From: Streptomyces pseudovenezuelae
GTDB lineage: Bacteria; Actinomycetota; Actinomycetes; Streptomycetales; Streptomycetaceae
Direction: 5' to 3'
Assembly: GCF_029892565.1 (NCBI RefSeq)
Contig: NZ_JARXVH010000003.1
Coordinates: 248,001 to 312,000 of the forward strand
Length of the DNA stretch: 64,000 bases
Shown: piece by piece, positions 26,236 to 34,429 of the stretch
Numbering within the stretch: the stretch's first letter is position 1
Layout of the letters: every line of letters begins with the position of its first letter
Notes under the pieces: model-generated
What the model was told of the DNA's origin: nothing
Seen by the model: only the letters and a program-made list of their open reading frames with translations
Databases searched by the model: none
Made by a program: the position numbers and the translations under genes

Positions 26236-27267
26236 TTACTTGATCTTCGTACCCGTGGAACGCAGGTTCCCGCAGGCCTCGGTGACGCGCTTGGCCATCG
26301 ACGCCTCGGCGAGCTTGCCCCAGGTGCGCGGGTCGTAGGTCTTCTTGGAGCCGACCTCGCCGTCGACCTTCAGGACACCGTCGTAGTTGCGGAACATGTG
26401 GTCCGCGACCGGGCGCGTGAACGCGTACTGGGTGTCCGTGTCGAGGTTCATCTTCACCACGCCGTTCTCCAGCGCGGTGGCGATCTCCTCCGCCGTGGAG
26501 CCGGAGCCGCCGTGGAAGACGAAGTTGAACGGCTTGCTGCCGGCCGGCTGACCGTACTTAGCGGCCACGCCCTCGTTCAGCTCCTTGAGCAGCTCGGGGC
26601 GCAGGACGACGTTGCCCGGCTTGTACACGCCGTGCACGTTGCCGAACGACGCGGCCAGCAGGTAGCGGCCCTTCTCGCCCAGGCCCAGCGCCTCGACCGT
26701 ACGGATCGCGTCCTCGACCGTGGTGTAGAGGTTGTCGTTGATCTCGTGCGAGACGCCGTCCTCCTCGCCGCCGGTCGGGGTGATCTCGACCTCAAGGATG
26801 ATCTTCGCGGCGGCGGCGCGGGCCAGCAGCTCCTGCGCGATGGACAGGTTGTCGGCGAGGGTCTCCGCCGAGCCGTCCCACATGTGCGACTGGAACAGCG
26901 GGTTGCCGCCGGCCTTCACGCGCTCCTCGGAGACGGCGAGCAGCGGACGGACGTACCCGTCGAGCTTGTCCTTGGGGCAGTGGTCCGTGTGCAGCGCGAC
27001 CGTGACCGGGTACTTCTCGGCGACGATGTGCGCGAACTCGGCCAGGGCCACGGAACCCAGGACCATCTCCTTGCTGTACTGGCCGCCCAGGAACTCGGCG
27101 CCACCCGTGGAGATCTGGACGATGCCGTCGCTCTCGGCCTCCGCGAAGCCGCGCAGCGCCGCGTGCAGGGTCTGGGTCGAGGTGACGTTGATGGCCGGGT
27201 AGGCGAACTTGCCTGCCTTCGCCCGGTCGAGCATCTCGTTGTAGACCTCGGGGGTTGCGATGGGCAT
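26236..27267 (-). CDS. fba: Fructose-bisphosphate aldolase, class II
   Basis: 343 aa from an ATG with AAGGAG nine bases upstream. Zinc-dependent enzyme that cleaves fructose 1,6-bisphosphate to dihydroxyacetone phosphate and glyceraldehyde 3-phosphate in glycolysis and does the reverse in gluconeogenesis. VALHTDHCPKDKL contains the catalytic Asp and a zinc-binding His; LEVEITPTGGEEDGV, SFGNVHGVYKPGN (second zinc His), FVFHGGSGS (third zinc His and phosphate loop) and VVKMNLDTDTQYAF complete the site. Length matches the E. coli-type class IIA enzyme. Monocistronic with its own terminator. Confidence 0.98.
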   Translation of the reverse strand: MPIATPEVYNEMLDRAKAGKFAYPAINVTSTQTLHAALRGFAEAESDGIVQISTGGAEFLGGQYSKEMVLGSVALAEFAHIVAEKYPVTVALHTDHCPKDKLDGYVRPLLAVSEERVKAGGNPLFQSHMWDGSAETLADNLSIAQELLARAAAAKIILEVEITPTGGEEDGVSHEINDNLYTTVEDAIRTVEALGLGEKGRYLLAASFGNVHGVYKPGNVVLRPELLKELNEGVAAKYGQPAGSKPFNFVFHGGSGSTAEEIATALENGVVKMNLDTDTQYAFTRPVADHMFRNYDGVLKVDGEVGSKKTYDPRTWGKLAEASMAKRVTEACGNLRSTGTKIK

Positions 27268-27326
27268 CTGTCCGCTCCTTGGTATGTGCGGGTTGGCGTA
27301 CTGGGTGCGTCCTACGGCCCTGACCC

Positions 27327-27438
27327 AGGGCCTGTCCGGCGGATCATGTCGGCGTCGCGGGGTCTGGCACGCACATCTGCCGCGTTGTCGTCGGTTGTCG
27401 ACGCTCCTCGTAGCCACCTGATCCGCCGGACAGGCCCT
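27327..27438. repeat. 112-bp MITE-like element with 20-bp perfect terminal inverted repeats
   Basis: Ends are AGGGCCTGTCCGGCGGATCA and its exact complement TGATCCGCCGGACAGGCCCT. The 72-base interior has no ORF. It lies in the fba leader, 60 bases upstream of the start. This terminal sequence is one I associate with high-copy intergenic repeats in Streptomyces genomes. No clear target-site duplication flanks it (GACCC left, AGACC right). Short length, perfect ends and no coding capacity fit a non-autonomous mobile element. Confidence 0.75.
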
Positions 27439-27492
27439 AGACCTCGGGAGTGACGTCATCGTCGTCCCCATCTTTCCAGACGTCCGGCCCGG

Positions 27493-28041
27493 TCAGTCCA
27501 GGCCCAGGTCGTCCTTGGAGTACGCGTACAAGTACGGCACCCCCGCGCCCTGCTCGATCTTCTCCGCGGCGCCGGTCGCGCGGTCCACGATCGTCACCAC
27601 CGCGACGACCTCGGCGCCCGCCTCACGTACCGCCTCGACGGCGGTCAGCGGGGAGTCGCCGGTGGTGGAGGTGTCCTCGACGACCACCACCCGACGGCCC
27701 GCGATGTCAGGCCCCTCGACCCGCCGCTGCATGCCGTGCGCCTTCGCCGCCTTGCGTACGACGAAGGCGTCGACCTTCTTCCCGCGGGCGGCGGCCGCGT
27801 GCAGGACGGCACCCGCGACCGGGTCGGCGCCCATGGTCAGCCCGCCCACCGCGTCGAATTCGAGGTCGGCGGTCAGGTCCAGCAGCACCTGGCCCACCAG
27901 CGGGGCGGCCTCGCCGTCGAGGGTGACGCGGCGCAGGTCGACGTAGTAGTCCGCCTCCAGCCCCGACGACAGGGTCACCTTGCCGTGCACCACGGCCTTG
28001 TCCTTGATCTGCTGCAGCAGCGCGCCACGTACGTCCGTCAT
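27493..28041 (-). CDS. pyrE: Orotate phosphoribosyltransferase
   Basis: 182 aa. Transfers phosphoribosyl from PRPP to orotate to give OMP in pyrimidine synthesis. The PRPP-binding motif VVVVEDTSTTGDSPLTAVEA (around residue 115) is intact, as are YYVDLRRVTLDGEAAPLVG and GLTMGADPVA. Short actinobacterial form. It stands apart from the main pyr operon, as usual in Streptomyces. Co-directional with the epimerase-like gene, ten bases upstream, so the two probably share a transcript. Confidence 0.96.
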   Translation of the reverse strand: MTDVRGALLQQIKDKAVVHGKVTLSSGLEADYYVDLRRVTLDGEAAPLVGQVLLDLTADLEFDAVGGLTMGADPVAGAVLHAAAARGKKVDAFVVRKAAKAHGMQRRVEGPDIAGRRVVVVEDTSTTGDSPLTAVEAVREAGAEVVAVVTIVDRATGAAEKIEQGAGVPYLYAYSKDDLGLD

Positions 28042-28051
28042 ACCGGCCAGC

Positions 28052-28840
28052 TTAGAGGCGGCGCCAGGCCCAGGTCATGGTGGCTTCGAGCGGCTCCAGC
28101 GGTGTGACGAGACGGGGCCGGCTGTTCAGCCCGTCGGGCGGCCCGGTCTGCGGCTCCACACAGACGGCGGCCTCCTGCTCGTCGTACACGACGACCCACT
28201 CCTCCGGGCTGCCCACCTTCAGCTCCAGCTGACCCGGCCAGGTGAGCGTGACGTCGACGCCGTCGGGCATCCCGAAGCAGTCGTCCCAGGGCCCGGGCCG
28301 CGGCTCGATCCGGTTGCCGGTGGGCAGATGGTCCTCGCCGCGCTCCTCCTGCCAGGTGGGCGCGAAGTCGACCCGCACGTCCTCGCCGCCGAGGTTCCGG
28401 TTGAACCACGGGTGCCAGCCGATCTGCGCCGGGAAGGAGGAGTCGTGCGCCTCCACGGCCATGGTCAGCGTGAGGGAGTCCGGCGTGAGGTCCAGCTGGT
28501 GGGTGACGCGACCGGGCCAGGGCCAGGGCTCCACCAGGTCGTACGTGATCACCGCCGCGTCGGCGCTCGTGCGGGCCACGCGCCAGGCGCCGTCGCGGAC
28601 GGTGCCGTGGATGGCGTGCGGTGGGGAGTTGAGGGGCATCTGGTGGACGGTGCCGCCGTTGCGGAACCGGCCGTCCCTGGTGCGGCCGCACCAGGGAACC
28701 ATCGGGAAACAGCCGAACCGCTCGCCCTGGCGCAGCAGTTCGACGCCGCCGACGCGAAGCCCGCCCACCCGGCCGCCGTTGCCCGGCTGCACGGTCACCT
28801 CCGCGTCGCCCGCGGTCAGCGTGATGTCTTCGTTGCTCAC
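28052..28840 (-). CDS. Aldose 1-epimerase family protein
   Basis: 262 aa from GTG. Galactose-mutarotase fold: VTVQPGNGGRVGGLRVGG at the N terminus, FPMVPWCGRTRDGRF, then MPLNSPPHAIHGTVRDGAW with the conserved His pair, GWHPWFNRNLGG and AVCVEPQTGPPDGLN. These include the catalytic His and Glu positions of sugar epimerases. It may interconvert anomers of a hexose or a hexose-6-phosphate; the true substrate is unknown. Ten bases upstream of pyrE on the same strand. Confidence 0.88.
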   Translation of the reverse strand: MSNEDITLTAGDAEVTVQPGNGGRVGGLRVGGVELLRQGERFGCFPMVPWCGRTRDGRFRNGGTVHQMPLNSPPHAIHGTVRDGAWRVARTSADAAVITYDLVEPWPWPGRVTHQLDLTPDSLTLTMAVEAHDSSFPAQIGWHPWFNRNLGGEDVRVDFAPTWQEERGEDHLPTGNRIEPRPGPWDDCFGMPDGVDVTLTWPGQLELKVGSPEEWVVVYDEQEAAVCVEPQTGPPDGLNSRPRLVTPLEPLEATMTWAWRRL

Positions 28841-28901
28841 GGGATGACAGTACTGGGGTGATCGCGGAGACCGAAGGCAGTGGTGCAGACCTCTCGGACT
28901 G

Positions 28902-28919
28902 TCGGGCCTTTCGGCCCGA
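28902..28919 (-). terminator. Short hairpin after CoxG-like gene
   Basis: On the minus strand TCGGGCC-GAAA-GGCCCGA, a 7-bp stem with a GNRA-type tetraloop, 17 bases past the stop of the SRPBCC gene. Very stable; likely terminator. Confidence 0.5.
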
Positions 28920-28936
28920 TCAGCGTGTTCTGTGGC

Positions 28937-29830
28937 TCAACGCCGCTTCCGCAGGGCACGGGTGACGACGATCGCCGACGCAAGCGCGAGCGCCGCCGCC
29001 GGGGCCGCCCAGCGGAGGGAGGAGCCGGGGGAGATGGCCTGCGGGGCCGGTACGGGGGCGTAGCGACCGCGCGGCGGGGCGTGGTCGACCTCCTCCGCGC
29101 TGCGCCCGATCATCGTGCGGCGGGCGTGCGCGGCTTCGGCGGGGGGTTCGGAGGGGTCGACGAAGGACTCGGTCACCGGGGTGGCGATCGGGGTGGGTTC
29201 CTCTTCCTCGTCTTCGGTGACTACGTCTTCGTCTTCGGTGACTACGTCTTCGGTGAGTTGGGCGATGTCTTCGTCGGTGACTTCGCCGTCGGTGACTTCG
29301 CCGTCGGTGGCTACGTTTTCGGTGGCTTCATCTTCCGGCGCGGGCGCGAGGGCCGGTGGGGGGATCTCGGTGTCGACGACGGACGGTTCGGGGGCCGCTT
29401 CCTCGGCCGCCGTCGTCGTACCCAGGTTCTCCGCGAAGCGGTCCAGCAGGCGGGTCACGGCCGCGGCGACCGAGCCGGCGGGCAGTTCCACGACGCGGCC
29501 GTCGGCCGAGGCGGTGCCCTCGACGGCGAGGGTGGAGCCGCCGTCGGCGTCCAACACCCGGAGGGTGAGGGCGAGTTTGACCGAGCCCGTGCCGCGCGCC
29601 TCGGAGGCGTCGCCCTCGGCGGTGTACGTACCGTCGTCCTGCGCGGTGACGCGTACGGTCCCGCGGTAGGTGACGGAGTGGCTGCCGACGCGCACCTTCA
29701 GCCGGCCGGTGACGGGGGCCGCGCCGGCGTCCTGCTGAAGTCCGGGAACCGCGCGGGCCACGCGTGCGGGGTCGGCGAGGGCGTCCCGCAGGTGGGCGGG
29801 GGGAACCGGAACGAACACCTCATGCTCCAT
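28937..29830 (-). CDS. CoxG-like SRPBCC protein with acidic linker and membrane anchor
   Basis: 297 aa from the ATG of MEHEVFVPVPPAHLRD; longer frame upstream is a shadow. Residues 1-145 match the CoxG/SRPBCC lipid-binding fold (ALADPARVARAVPGL, YRGTVRVTAQDDGTY, LPAGSVAAAVTRLLDRFAENL). Residues about 150-225 form a very acidic, repetitive linker rich in Glu-Val-Thr-Asp and Glu-Asp. The C terminus has one hydrophobic helix followed by RALRKRR, a tail anchor. CoxG proteins occur with carbon monoxide dehydrogenases, but none is present here. The linker contains exact DNA tandem duplications. Confidence 0.8.
   Translation of the reverse strand: MEHEVFVPVPPAHLRDALADPARVARAVPGLQQDAGAAPVTGRLKVRVGSHSVTYRGTVRVTAQDDGTYTAEGDASEARGTGSVKLALTLRVLDADGGSTLAVEGTASADGRVVELPAGSVAAAVTRLLDRFAENLGTTTAAEEAAPEPSVVDTEIPPPALAPAPEDEATENVATDGEVTDGEVTDEDIAQLTEDVVTEDEDVVTEDEEEEPTPIATPVTESFVDPSEPPAEAAHARRTMIGRSAEEVDHAPPRGRYAPVPAPQAISPGSSLRWAAPAAALALASAIVVTRALRKRR
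29211..29302. repeat. In-frame tandem duplications within acidic linker
   Basis: A perfect 21-bp unit occurs twice head to tail (29211-29231 and 29232-29252), and a perfect 15-bp unit twice (29273-29287 and 29288-29302). Both lengths are multiples of three, so the frame is kept and the linker length can vary. Confidence 0.85.
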
Positions 29831-29957
29831 GTGGGCCGAGGGTACCGGGGTGGGCGGAAGGTGCACCCCCGTTGCCCGAAAAGTTGCCCGCGCTCGTGTC
29901 GCCGTCGTCCGGGGGCTGCCGCTCCCAGAACCCCGCTTCGGCCTGGACGGCCTCGCC

Positions 29958-29977
29958 CTCAATCGCCGGACGGGCTG
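29958..29977 (-). repeat. Dispersed 20-mer copy
   Basis: CTCAATCGCCGGACGGGCTG, the second of three copies of a Streptomyces-type intergenic motif in this window, in the gap between the spermidine-synthase-like gene and the CoxG-like gene. Confidence 0.65.
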
Positions 29978-30057
29978 GAATGTGCGGACCGGCGTCCAGA
30001 AGTACCGCCTGGCCGAAGGATGAGGACCCGCGTTGAAGGGGCCCGTCCGAGGCGACC

Positions 30058-31698
30058 TCAGTCCGCGTACCGGGGATCGACCAACGTCGAAGCCCGCATC
30101 CCCGTGACCCTCGTACGCCCCACCGCCCGCGCATCCGCCGCCAACCCCGTCGCCGTCAACGTCCGAGGACGCGGCGCCCCGGGATCCAGCCCGAGCCGCT
30201 GCACCCCCACCCCCGCCAGAATGAACCCCCAGTCCCGCGGCGCCCGAAACGCACCGCTCGCCCGATCGGGCCCCGCCGCGAACCCCGAGTCCCGGCCGCC
30301 AACCCGATAAGGAACCGTCCGCAGACCCGCGGAGCGCACCGTCGCGTCGGCCGTCCAGAAGACCCGGGGACGGCTGGCGACCGGCCCGGCGTGCACGACC
30401 AGCCGTCCGCCGGGGGCAAGCGCACGGCGGGCGAGGCCGTAGAACTCCTGCGAGTACAGCTTCGTGCTCGCGGTGATCCCCGGATCGGGCAGATCGCAGA
30501 TCACCACGTCGAAGGCCCCCGGCGGAGCAACTCGCAGCCAGCGGAAGGCGTCCTGGGTGGTCTCGTGGACGCGGAGGTCGTCGTAGACGTGGTCGTTGAG
30601 ACGGGCGAGGGCCGGGTCGGTGCGGGCCAACCGGACGACTCCGGCGTCGAGTTCGACGATGTCGACGCGCCGTACGCCCGAATGTTCCAGCACCTCGCGG
30701 GCGGCCAGTCCGTCGCCGCCGCCGAGGATGAGCACGCGCGCGTGGGAGCCGTTCATCGCGGGGTGGACCAGCGCCTCGTGGTAGCGGCGCTCGTCGCGCC
30801 CGCTGACCCGCAGGCGTCCGTCGAGGAAGAGGTCGAGGGGGCGGCCGTGGGTGCCGCCGGTGAGGACGACCTCCTGGGTGCCGGTCTGCACCGCCACGCG
30901 GACGTCCTTGCCGTACACCGCCTCCCGCGCGGCCCGTTCGAAGTCGTCGACCAGGACGGCGGCGGAGGCGAGCAGACCGAGCACGGCGACGTTGGCGATC
31001 AGCAGCAACCACCGGGCGCGGCGCGTGAGATCGCGGCGGAACAGGCCGAGGACCAGCGCGCCGCCGGCGAACGCGTTGACCGTGCCGGTGATCAGTACGC
31101 CGGTCAACTGGCCCAGCAGGGGCAGGAGAAGGAAGGGAAAGGCGAGGCCGCCGACGAGCGCGCCGACGTAGTCCGCGGCGAACAGGTCCGCCACCGCGCC
31201 GCCCGCGTCCTGGCGCCGGATGCGCTGGATCAGCTCCATCAGCAGCGGGACCTCGGCGCCGATCAACAGGCCTATGGCGAGCGAGAAGGCGACCAGCAGC
31301 CAGCGCGGCCCGCTCGCCCACAGCCCGCCCCAACCGCCGGTCCACGCGAAGACGGCGTACAAAGCCATCGCACTGCACCCGCCGACCAGCGCGAGCGTCG
31401 CCTCGATCGCGCCGAAGCCGGCCGCCGCGTGCCAGCGCAGCTTCTTCGCGGCGAGCGAGCCGATGCCCATGGCGAAGACCATGACGGACAGCACGACGGA
31501 CGCCTGGGTGACCGAGTCGCCGATCAAGTACGAGGCAAGCGCGACCAGTTCGAGCTCGTAGACGAGTCCGCAGGCCGCGCAGACGAAGACGCACGCGAGG
31601 ACCAGGAACCGTCCGGTGCCCGGCCGCACCGGCAGCGGCGCGGGGCCGGGCCAGGGGGGCGGGGAGCCGGGCGGGGCCGGTGCGTGCGGTTCGATCAC
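30058..31698 (-). CDS. Membrane-bound spermidine synthase-like protein
   Basis: 546 aa from GTG. Residues 30-250 contain about seven hydrophobic helices; residues 260-520 are an aminopropyltransferase domain with [16 protein letters not shown] (nucleotide-binding GGGDG at 326-330), [15 protein letters not shown] and [11 protein letters not shown]. Soluble spermidine synthases lack the membrane half; this fusion is frequent in actinobacteria. Whether it makes spermidine or another aminopropylated compound is unknown. The conserved substrate Asp is kept in DLPDP, and [10 protein letters not shown] is the family entry loop. No adjacent SAM decarboxylase. Confidence 0.88.
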   Translation of the reverse strand: MIEPHAPAPPGSPPPWPGPAPLPVRPGTGRFLVLACVFVCAACGLVYELELVALASYLIGDSVTQASVVLSVMVFAMGIGSLAAKKLRWHAAAGFGAIEATLALVGGCSAMALYAVFAWTGGWGGLWASGPRWLLVAFSLAIGLLIGAEVPLLMELIQRIRRQDAGGAVADLFAADYVGALVGGLAFPFLLLPLLGQLTGVLITGTVNAFAGGALVLGLFRRDLTRRARWLLLIANVAVLGLLASAAVLVDDFERAAREAVYGKDVRVAVQTGTQEVVLTGGTHGRPLDLFLDGRLRVSGRDERRYHEALVHPAMNGSHARVLILGGGDGLAAREVLEHSGVRRVDIVELDAGVVRLARTDPALARLNDHVYDDLRVHETTQDAFRWLRVAPPGAFDVVICDLPDPGITASTKLYSQEFYGLARRALAPGGRLVVHAGPVASRPRVFWTADATVRSAGLRTVPYRVGGRDSGFAAGPDRASGAFRAPRDWGFILAGVGVQRLGLDPGAPRPRTLTATGLAADARAVGRTRVTGMRASTLVDPRYAD

Positions 31699-31788
31699 GA
31701 CTGCGACGTTACGTCACACTGAGGTCACCCTTCGTCACCCACACGTGTGGATCTGACGCCCTAAACGCCCGACACGAGGCGGAAATGC

Positions 31789-31808
31789 CTCAAACGCCGG
31801 ACGGACTG
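31789..31808 (-). repeat. Dispersed 20-mer copy overlapping the DUF2617 stop
   Basis: CTCAAACGCCGGACGGACTG. On the coding strand this element supplies the final codons and the TGA stop of the DUF2617 gene (ending SPSGV), so the repeat has become part of the gene. Confidence 0.65.
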
Positions 31809-32326
31809 AGCCGAGGCACCGGAATCCGTACGCCGACCCGGGTCCGGGTCGCCACCAACTGCCCGTCCTGCGGGTAGGCGTGCCAGGTCCGCCAGTGCAC
31901 CTGGCCCTCCTGGCGCTGGGCCAGCAGGGCCGTGAACGCGTGCGGGCTGCCGGGGAAGACGCCGGCCAGGCCGTTGGGATGGTCGGCGACCAGGGCGAGC
32001 AACTCCTGTGCGCGGCCCGCGAAGGAGCCCGGCGAGAGCAGTTCGACGCGGGCCGCGAACTCGTACTCCCAGTCGCCGACCCGCTTGGCGACGCCCAGCG
32101 GCAGCGGGGTGCTGCTGCCGGGGATGCACGCCACCGTCTCCGAACAACTGCCCCGCTCCTCCTCAAGGAGCACCTGGTGGGATGCGCCCAGGAGTCTCAA
32201 CTGCAGCTTCGCCCCGGCCAGTTCGAGGTCGAGCGTGGCGAGGGCGGGGAGCGGCTCCCGCCCCAGGGCCCAGGCGAGGTCGGCCGCGCGCGTGTCTGTG
32301 TACGAGGTGTTCAGGGTCGTGAGCAT
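31790..32326 (-). CDS. DUF2617 protein
   Basis: 178 aa, ATG start. Matches DUF2617 from LNTSYTDTRAADLAWALG to VRIPVPRLSPSGV; VLLEEERGSCSETVACIPG and HWRTWHAYPQDGQLV are conserved pieces. Soluble, mixed alpha/beta, no known activity. It lies between the spermidine-synthase-like gene and the Gly/Ser/Cys-rich membrane protein, all on one strand, but with long gaps. The last codons come from a dispersed repeat. Confidence 0.88.
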   Translation of the reverse strand: MLTTLNTSYTDTRAADLAWALGREPLPALATLDLELAGAKLQLRLLGASHQVLLEEERGSCSETVACIPGSSTPLPLGVAKRVGDWEYEFAARVELLSPGSFAGRAQELLALVADHPNGLAGVFPGSPHAFTALLAQRQEGQVHWRTWHAYPQDGQLVATRTRVGVRIPVPRLSPSGV

Positions 32327-32719
32327 GGATCGGCTCCGCTAGCACGCAAAGAAAAGGGAGGTGGGGAGGTGGGGTCCGGCGCACCCCGGTCGGTACCGGG
32401 AGATCGGCCCGGTCAACCCAGTCGGATCATCGGAAGGTGTGTGTGCAGGACGTCCGAGGGGCTGCGTTGGTGTTTTAGAGGGAATCATGAACGGTGGCGC
32501 CACCACAGCGTTTTTACCCAACTTCGTGGGGTTTCCATCCCTCAGAGGGCTCCACAGCTCAACTGTTCAACCACGGCGTGCGCCACGGCGGCCATGGCGC
32601 ACGCCGGAGCGCCAAAGCGCCCGCGGGGCGTGGTACCCGGCGGGCGCTCTCCTGGAGTGACGGGAGTGCTGGGAGCAAGGGAAGTGACGTACTCCCGGGT
32701 GGAGCTCAGCTGCCCCGTG
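32327..32719. other. 393-base region without a convincing gene
   Basis: Holds the DUF2617 promoter region and a hairpin at 32616-32648. A possible 57-codon frame at 32487-32660 on the plus strand has GAGGG before its ATG, but its C-terminal half is Arg/Pro-rich and resembles a shadow. The stretch 32500-32570 is less GC-rich than its surroundings. Nothing else is recognised. Confidence 0.5.
32616..32648 (-). terminator. Terminator of Gly/Ser/Cys-rich protein gene
   Basis: 9-bp arms AGCGCCCGC and GCGGGCGCT around a 15-base loop that itself can pair; followed on the minus strand by TTTGG. It is 70 bases downstream of the gene. Confidence 0.45.
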
Positions 32720-33022
32720 TCAGCTGCCTCCCCCGCATCCGCCCCCGCCACCGCCACCGCAGGAAGACCCGCCCCCGCAGGACGAACCGCCGCCGCAGGA
32801 GTGGCCGCCCGAGTGACCGCCGGAGTGACCGCCCGAGGACGAGCCGCAGGACACCGCCCCGCTGCTGCTCCCGGCCGCCCCGCCGGCCCACCAGCTGTTG
32901 TCGGAGCCGCGGCGCCGGCCGCCGCGGTTGGCCAGAATGGTGCTCCTGGTCCGGCGCGCCTTCGACACGACGACCAGCACGAACGCGATCACAACCGCTG
33001 CCACGATGATGCCGATTGCCAT
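32720..33022 (-). CDS. Small membrane protein with Gly/Ser/Cys/His-rich tail
   Basis: 100 aa from an ATG with AGAAGGGCGG upstream. One N-terminal helix (MAIGIIVAAVVIAFVLVVVS) is followed by a basic stretch (KARRTR) and a low-complexity tail with three GGHS units and repeated CGGG/SSCGGG units, seven Cys in the last 45 residues. The basic residues after the helix would keep the tail in the cytoplasm. The tail could bind metal or be an assembly module; there is no known family I can name. Codon use in the repeat is varied, which argues for selection on protein sequence. Confidence 0.65.
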   Translation of the reverse strand: MAIGIIVAAVVIAFVLVVVSKARRTRSTILANRGGRRRGSDNSWWAGGAAGSSSGAVSCGSSSGGHSGGHSGGHSCGGGSSCGGGSSCGGGGGGGCGGGS

Positions 33023-33160
33023 GGCGCCACCGCCCTTCTGATTCGCCTGAAGCAGCCCCCCGTGGGCGCCTCGCTCGTTGCGTGATCGGGGGATGCCCTC
33101 GCACGTCGTCGGCCAAAGCAGAGTTGAGGAACTCCAGAGCTTCGGCGCAGGATGACCGGC

Positions 33161-34339
33161 ATGACCTCCAGCAGCCGCCCGCTCCTCAACCGCCGTCTCG
33201 CCGAGTTCGGGACGACGATCTTCGCCGAGATGTCCGCGCTCGCCGTGCGGACGGGCGCGATCAACCTGGGCCAGGGTTTCCCGGACACCGACGGCCCGGA
33301 GGAGGTCCGGGAGGCGGCCGTACGGGCGCTGCGCGACGGCCGCGGCAACCAGTACCCGCCGGGCCCCGGCGTCCCCGAACTGCGCACCGCGATCGCCGCG
33401 CACCAGCAGCGGCTCTACGGCCTTGCCCACGATCCCGACACCGAGGTCCTGGTCACGGCCGGCGCCACCGAGGCCATCGCCGCCGCCCTGCTGGCGCTGC
33501 TGGAACCCGGCGACGAGGTGATCGCCTTCGAGCCGTACTACGACTCCTACGCGGCGTGCATCGCGATGGCGGGCGGCACACGCGTGCCGGTCACCCTGCG
33601 CCCGCAGGACGGCGCCTTCCGGCTCGACCTCGGCGAACTGCGCGCCGCCGTCACCGACCGCACCCGCCTCCTCCTGATCAACACCCCGCACAACCCCACC
33701 GGCACGGTCCTCACCCGCGAGGAACTCACCGCGATCGCCGAACTGGCCGTCGAGCGCGACCTGCTCGTCGTCACGGACGAGGTCTACGAGCACCTGGTCT
33801 TCGACGACGCCGAGCACGTGCCGCTCGCGACCTTCCCGGGCATGCGGGAGCGCACGGTGACCATCGGCTCGGCCGGCAAGACCTTCTCCTTCACGGGCTG
33901 GAAGGTGGGCTGGGTGACGGCCGCACCGGAACTGGTCACGGCGGTCCGCTCGGCGAAGCAGTTCCTGACGTACGTGGCGTCCGGACCCTTCCAGTACGCG
34001 GTCGCCGAGGCACTGGCGCTCCCGGACTCGTACTTCGCCGCCTTCCGCGCGGACATGCTGGCCAAGCGGGACCTGCTGGCGGCGGGCCTCGCGGACGCGG
34101 GCTTCGAGGTGTTCCGGCCGGCGGGCACCTACTTCATCACCACCGACATCCGCCCCCTCGGCGAGAGCGACGGCTTCGCCTTCTGCCGCGCGCTGCCGGA
34201 ACGGGCCGGCGTCGTCGCCATCCCGAACGCGGTCTTCTACGACCACCGGGAGGCGGGCGCGCCCTTCGTGCGGTTCGCGTTCTGCAAGCGGACCGGGGTG
34301 CTGGAGGAGGCCGTGAGCCGCTTGAAGTCGCTGGCGTAA
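33161..34339 (+). CDS. Class I/II aminotransferase (KAT/methionine aminotransferase-like)
   Basis: 392 aa from the second ATG, which has AGGA at good spacing; an ATG nine bases earlier is possible. Fold-type I PLP enzyme: NLGQGFPDTDGPEEV, TAGATEAIAAALLALLEPGDEV, INTPHNPTGTVLT, VTDEVYEHLVFD and the cofactor lysine in SAGKTFSFTGWKVGW. This last signature is typical of the kynurenine/glutamine transaminase K group, and in actinobacteria such enzymes are also annotated as DapC. Substrate undecided. Nearby kyn genes 10 kb away are suggestive only. Confidence 0.9.
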   Translation: MTSSSRPLLNRRLAEFGTTIFAEMSALAVRTGAINLGQGFPDTDGPEEVREAAVRALRDGRGNQYPPGPGVPELRTAIAAHQQRLYGLAHDPDTEVLVTAGATEAIAAALLALLEPGDEVIAFEPYYDSYAACIAMAGGTRVPVTLRPQDGAFRLDLGELRAAVTDRTRLLLINTPHNPTGTVLTREELTAIAELAVERDLLVVTDEVYEHLVFDDAEHVPLATFPGMRERTVTIGSAGKTFSFTGWKVGWVTAAPELVTAVRSAKQFLTYVASGPFQYAVAEALALPDSYFAAFRADMLAKRDLLAAGLADAGFEVFRPAGTYFITTDIRPLGESDGFAFCRALPERAGVVAIPNAVFYDHREAGAPFVRFAFCKRTGVLEEAVSRLKSLA

Positions 34340-34429
34340 AGTCACGCCGCCACGCCGGGCGCGGTGAATCCGTACCCGCCCGGCCGCGCAATGCTCGCCT
34401 GCGCCCGTTTCACCCGGCAATGTGCCGGT

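Noticed and set aside
29211-29302. Satellite or VNTR element
   Set aside because: The duplications are short, in frame and confined to the acidic linker of one gene, so they are protein-level repeats.
28937-31594. 885-codon minus-strand frame suggesting a large fusion
   Set aside because: The upstream part is a shifted frame of the spermidine-synthase-like gene; a good ATG begins the CoxG-like protein at 29830.
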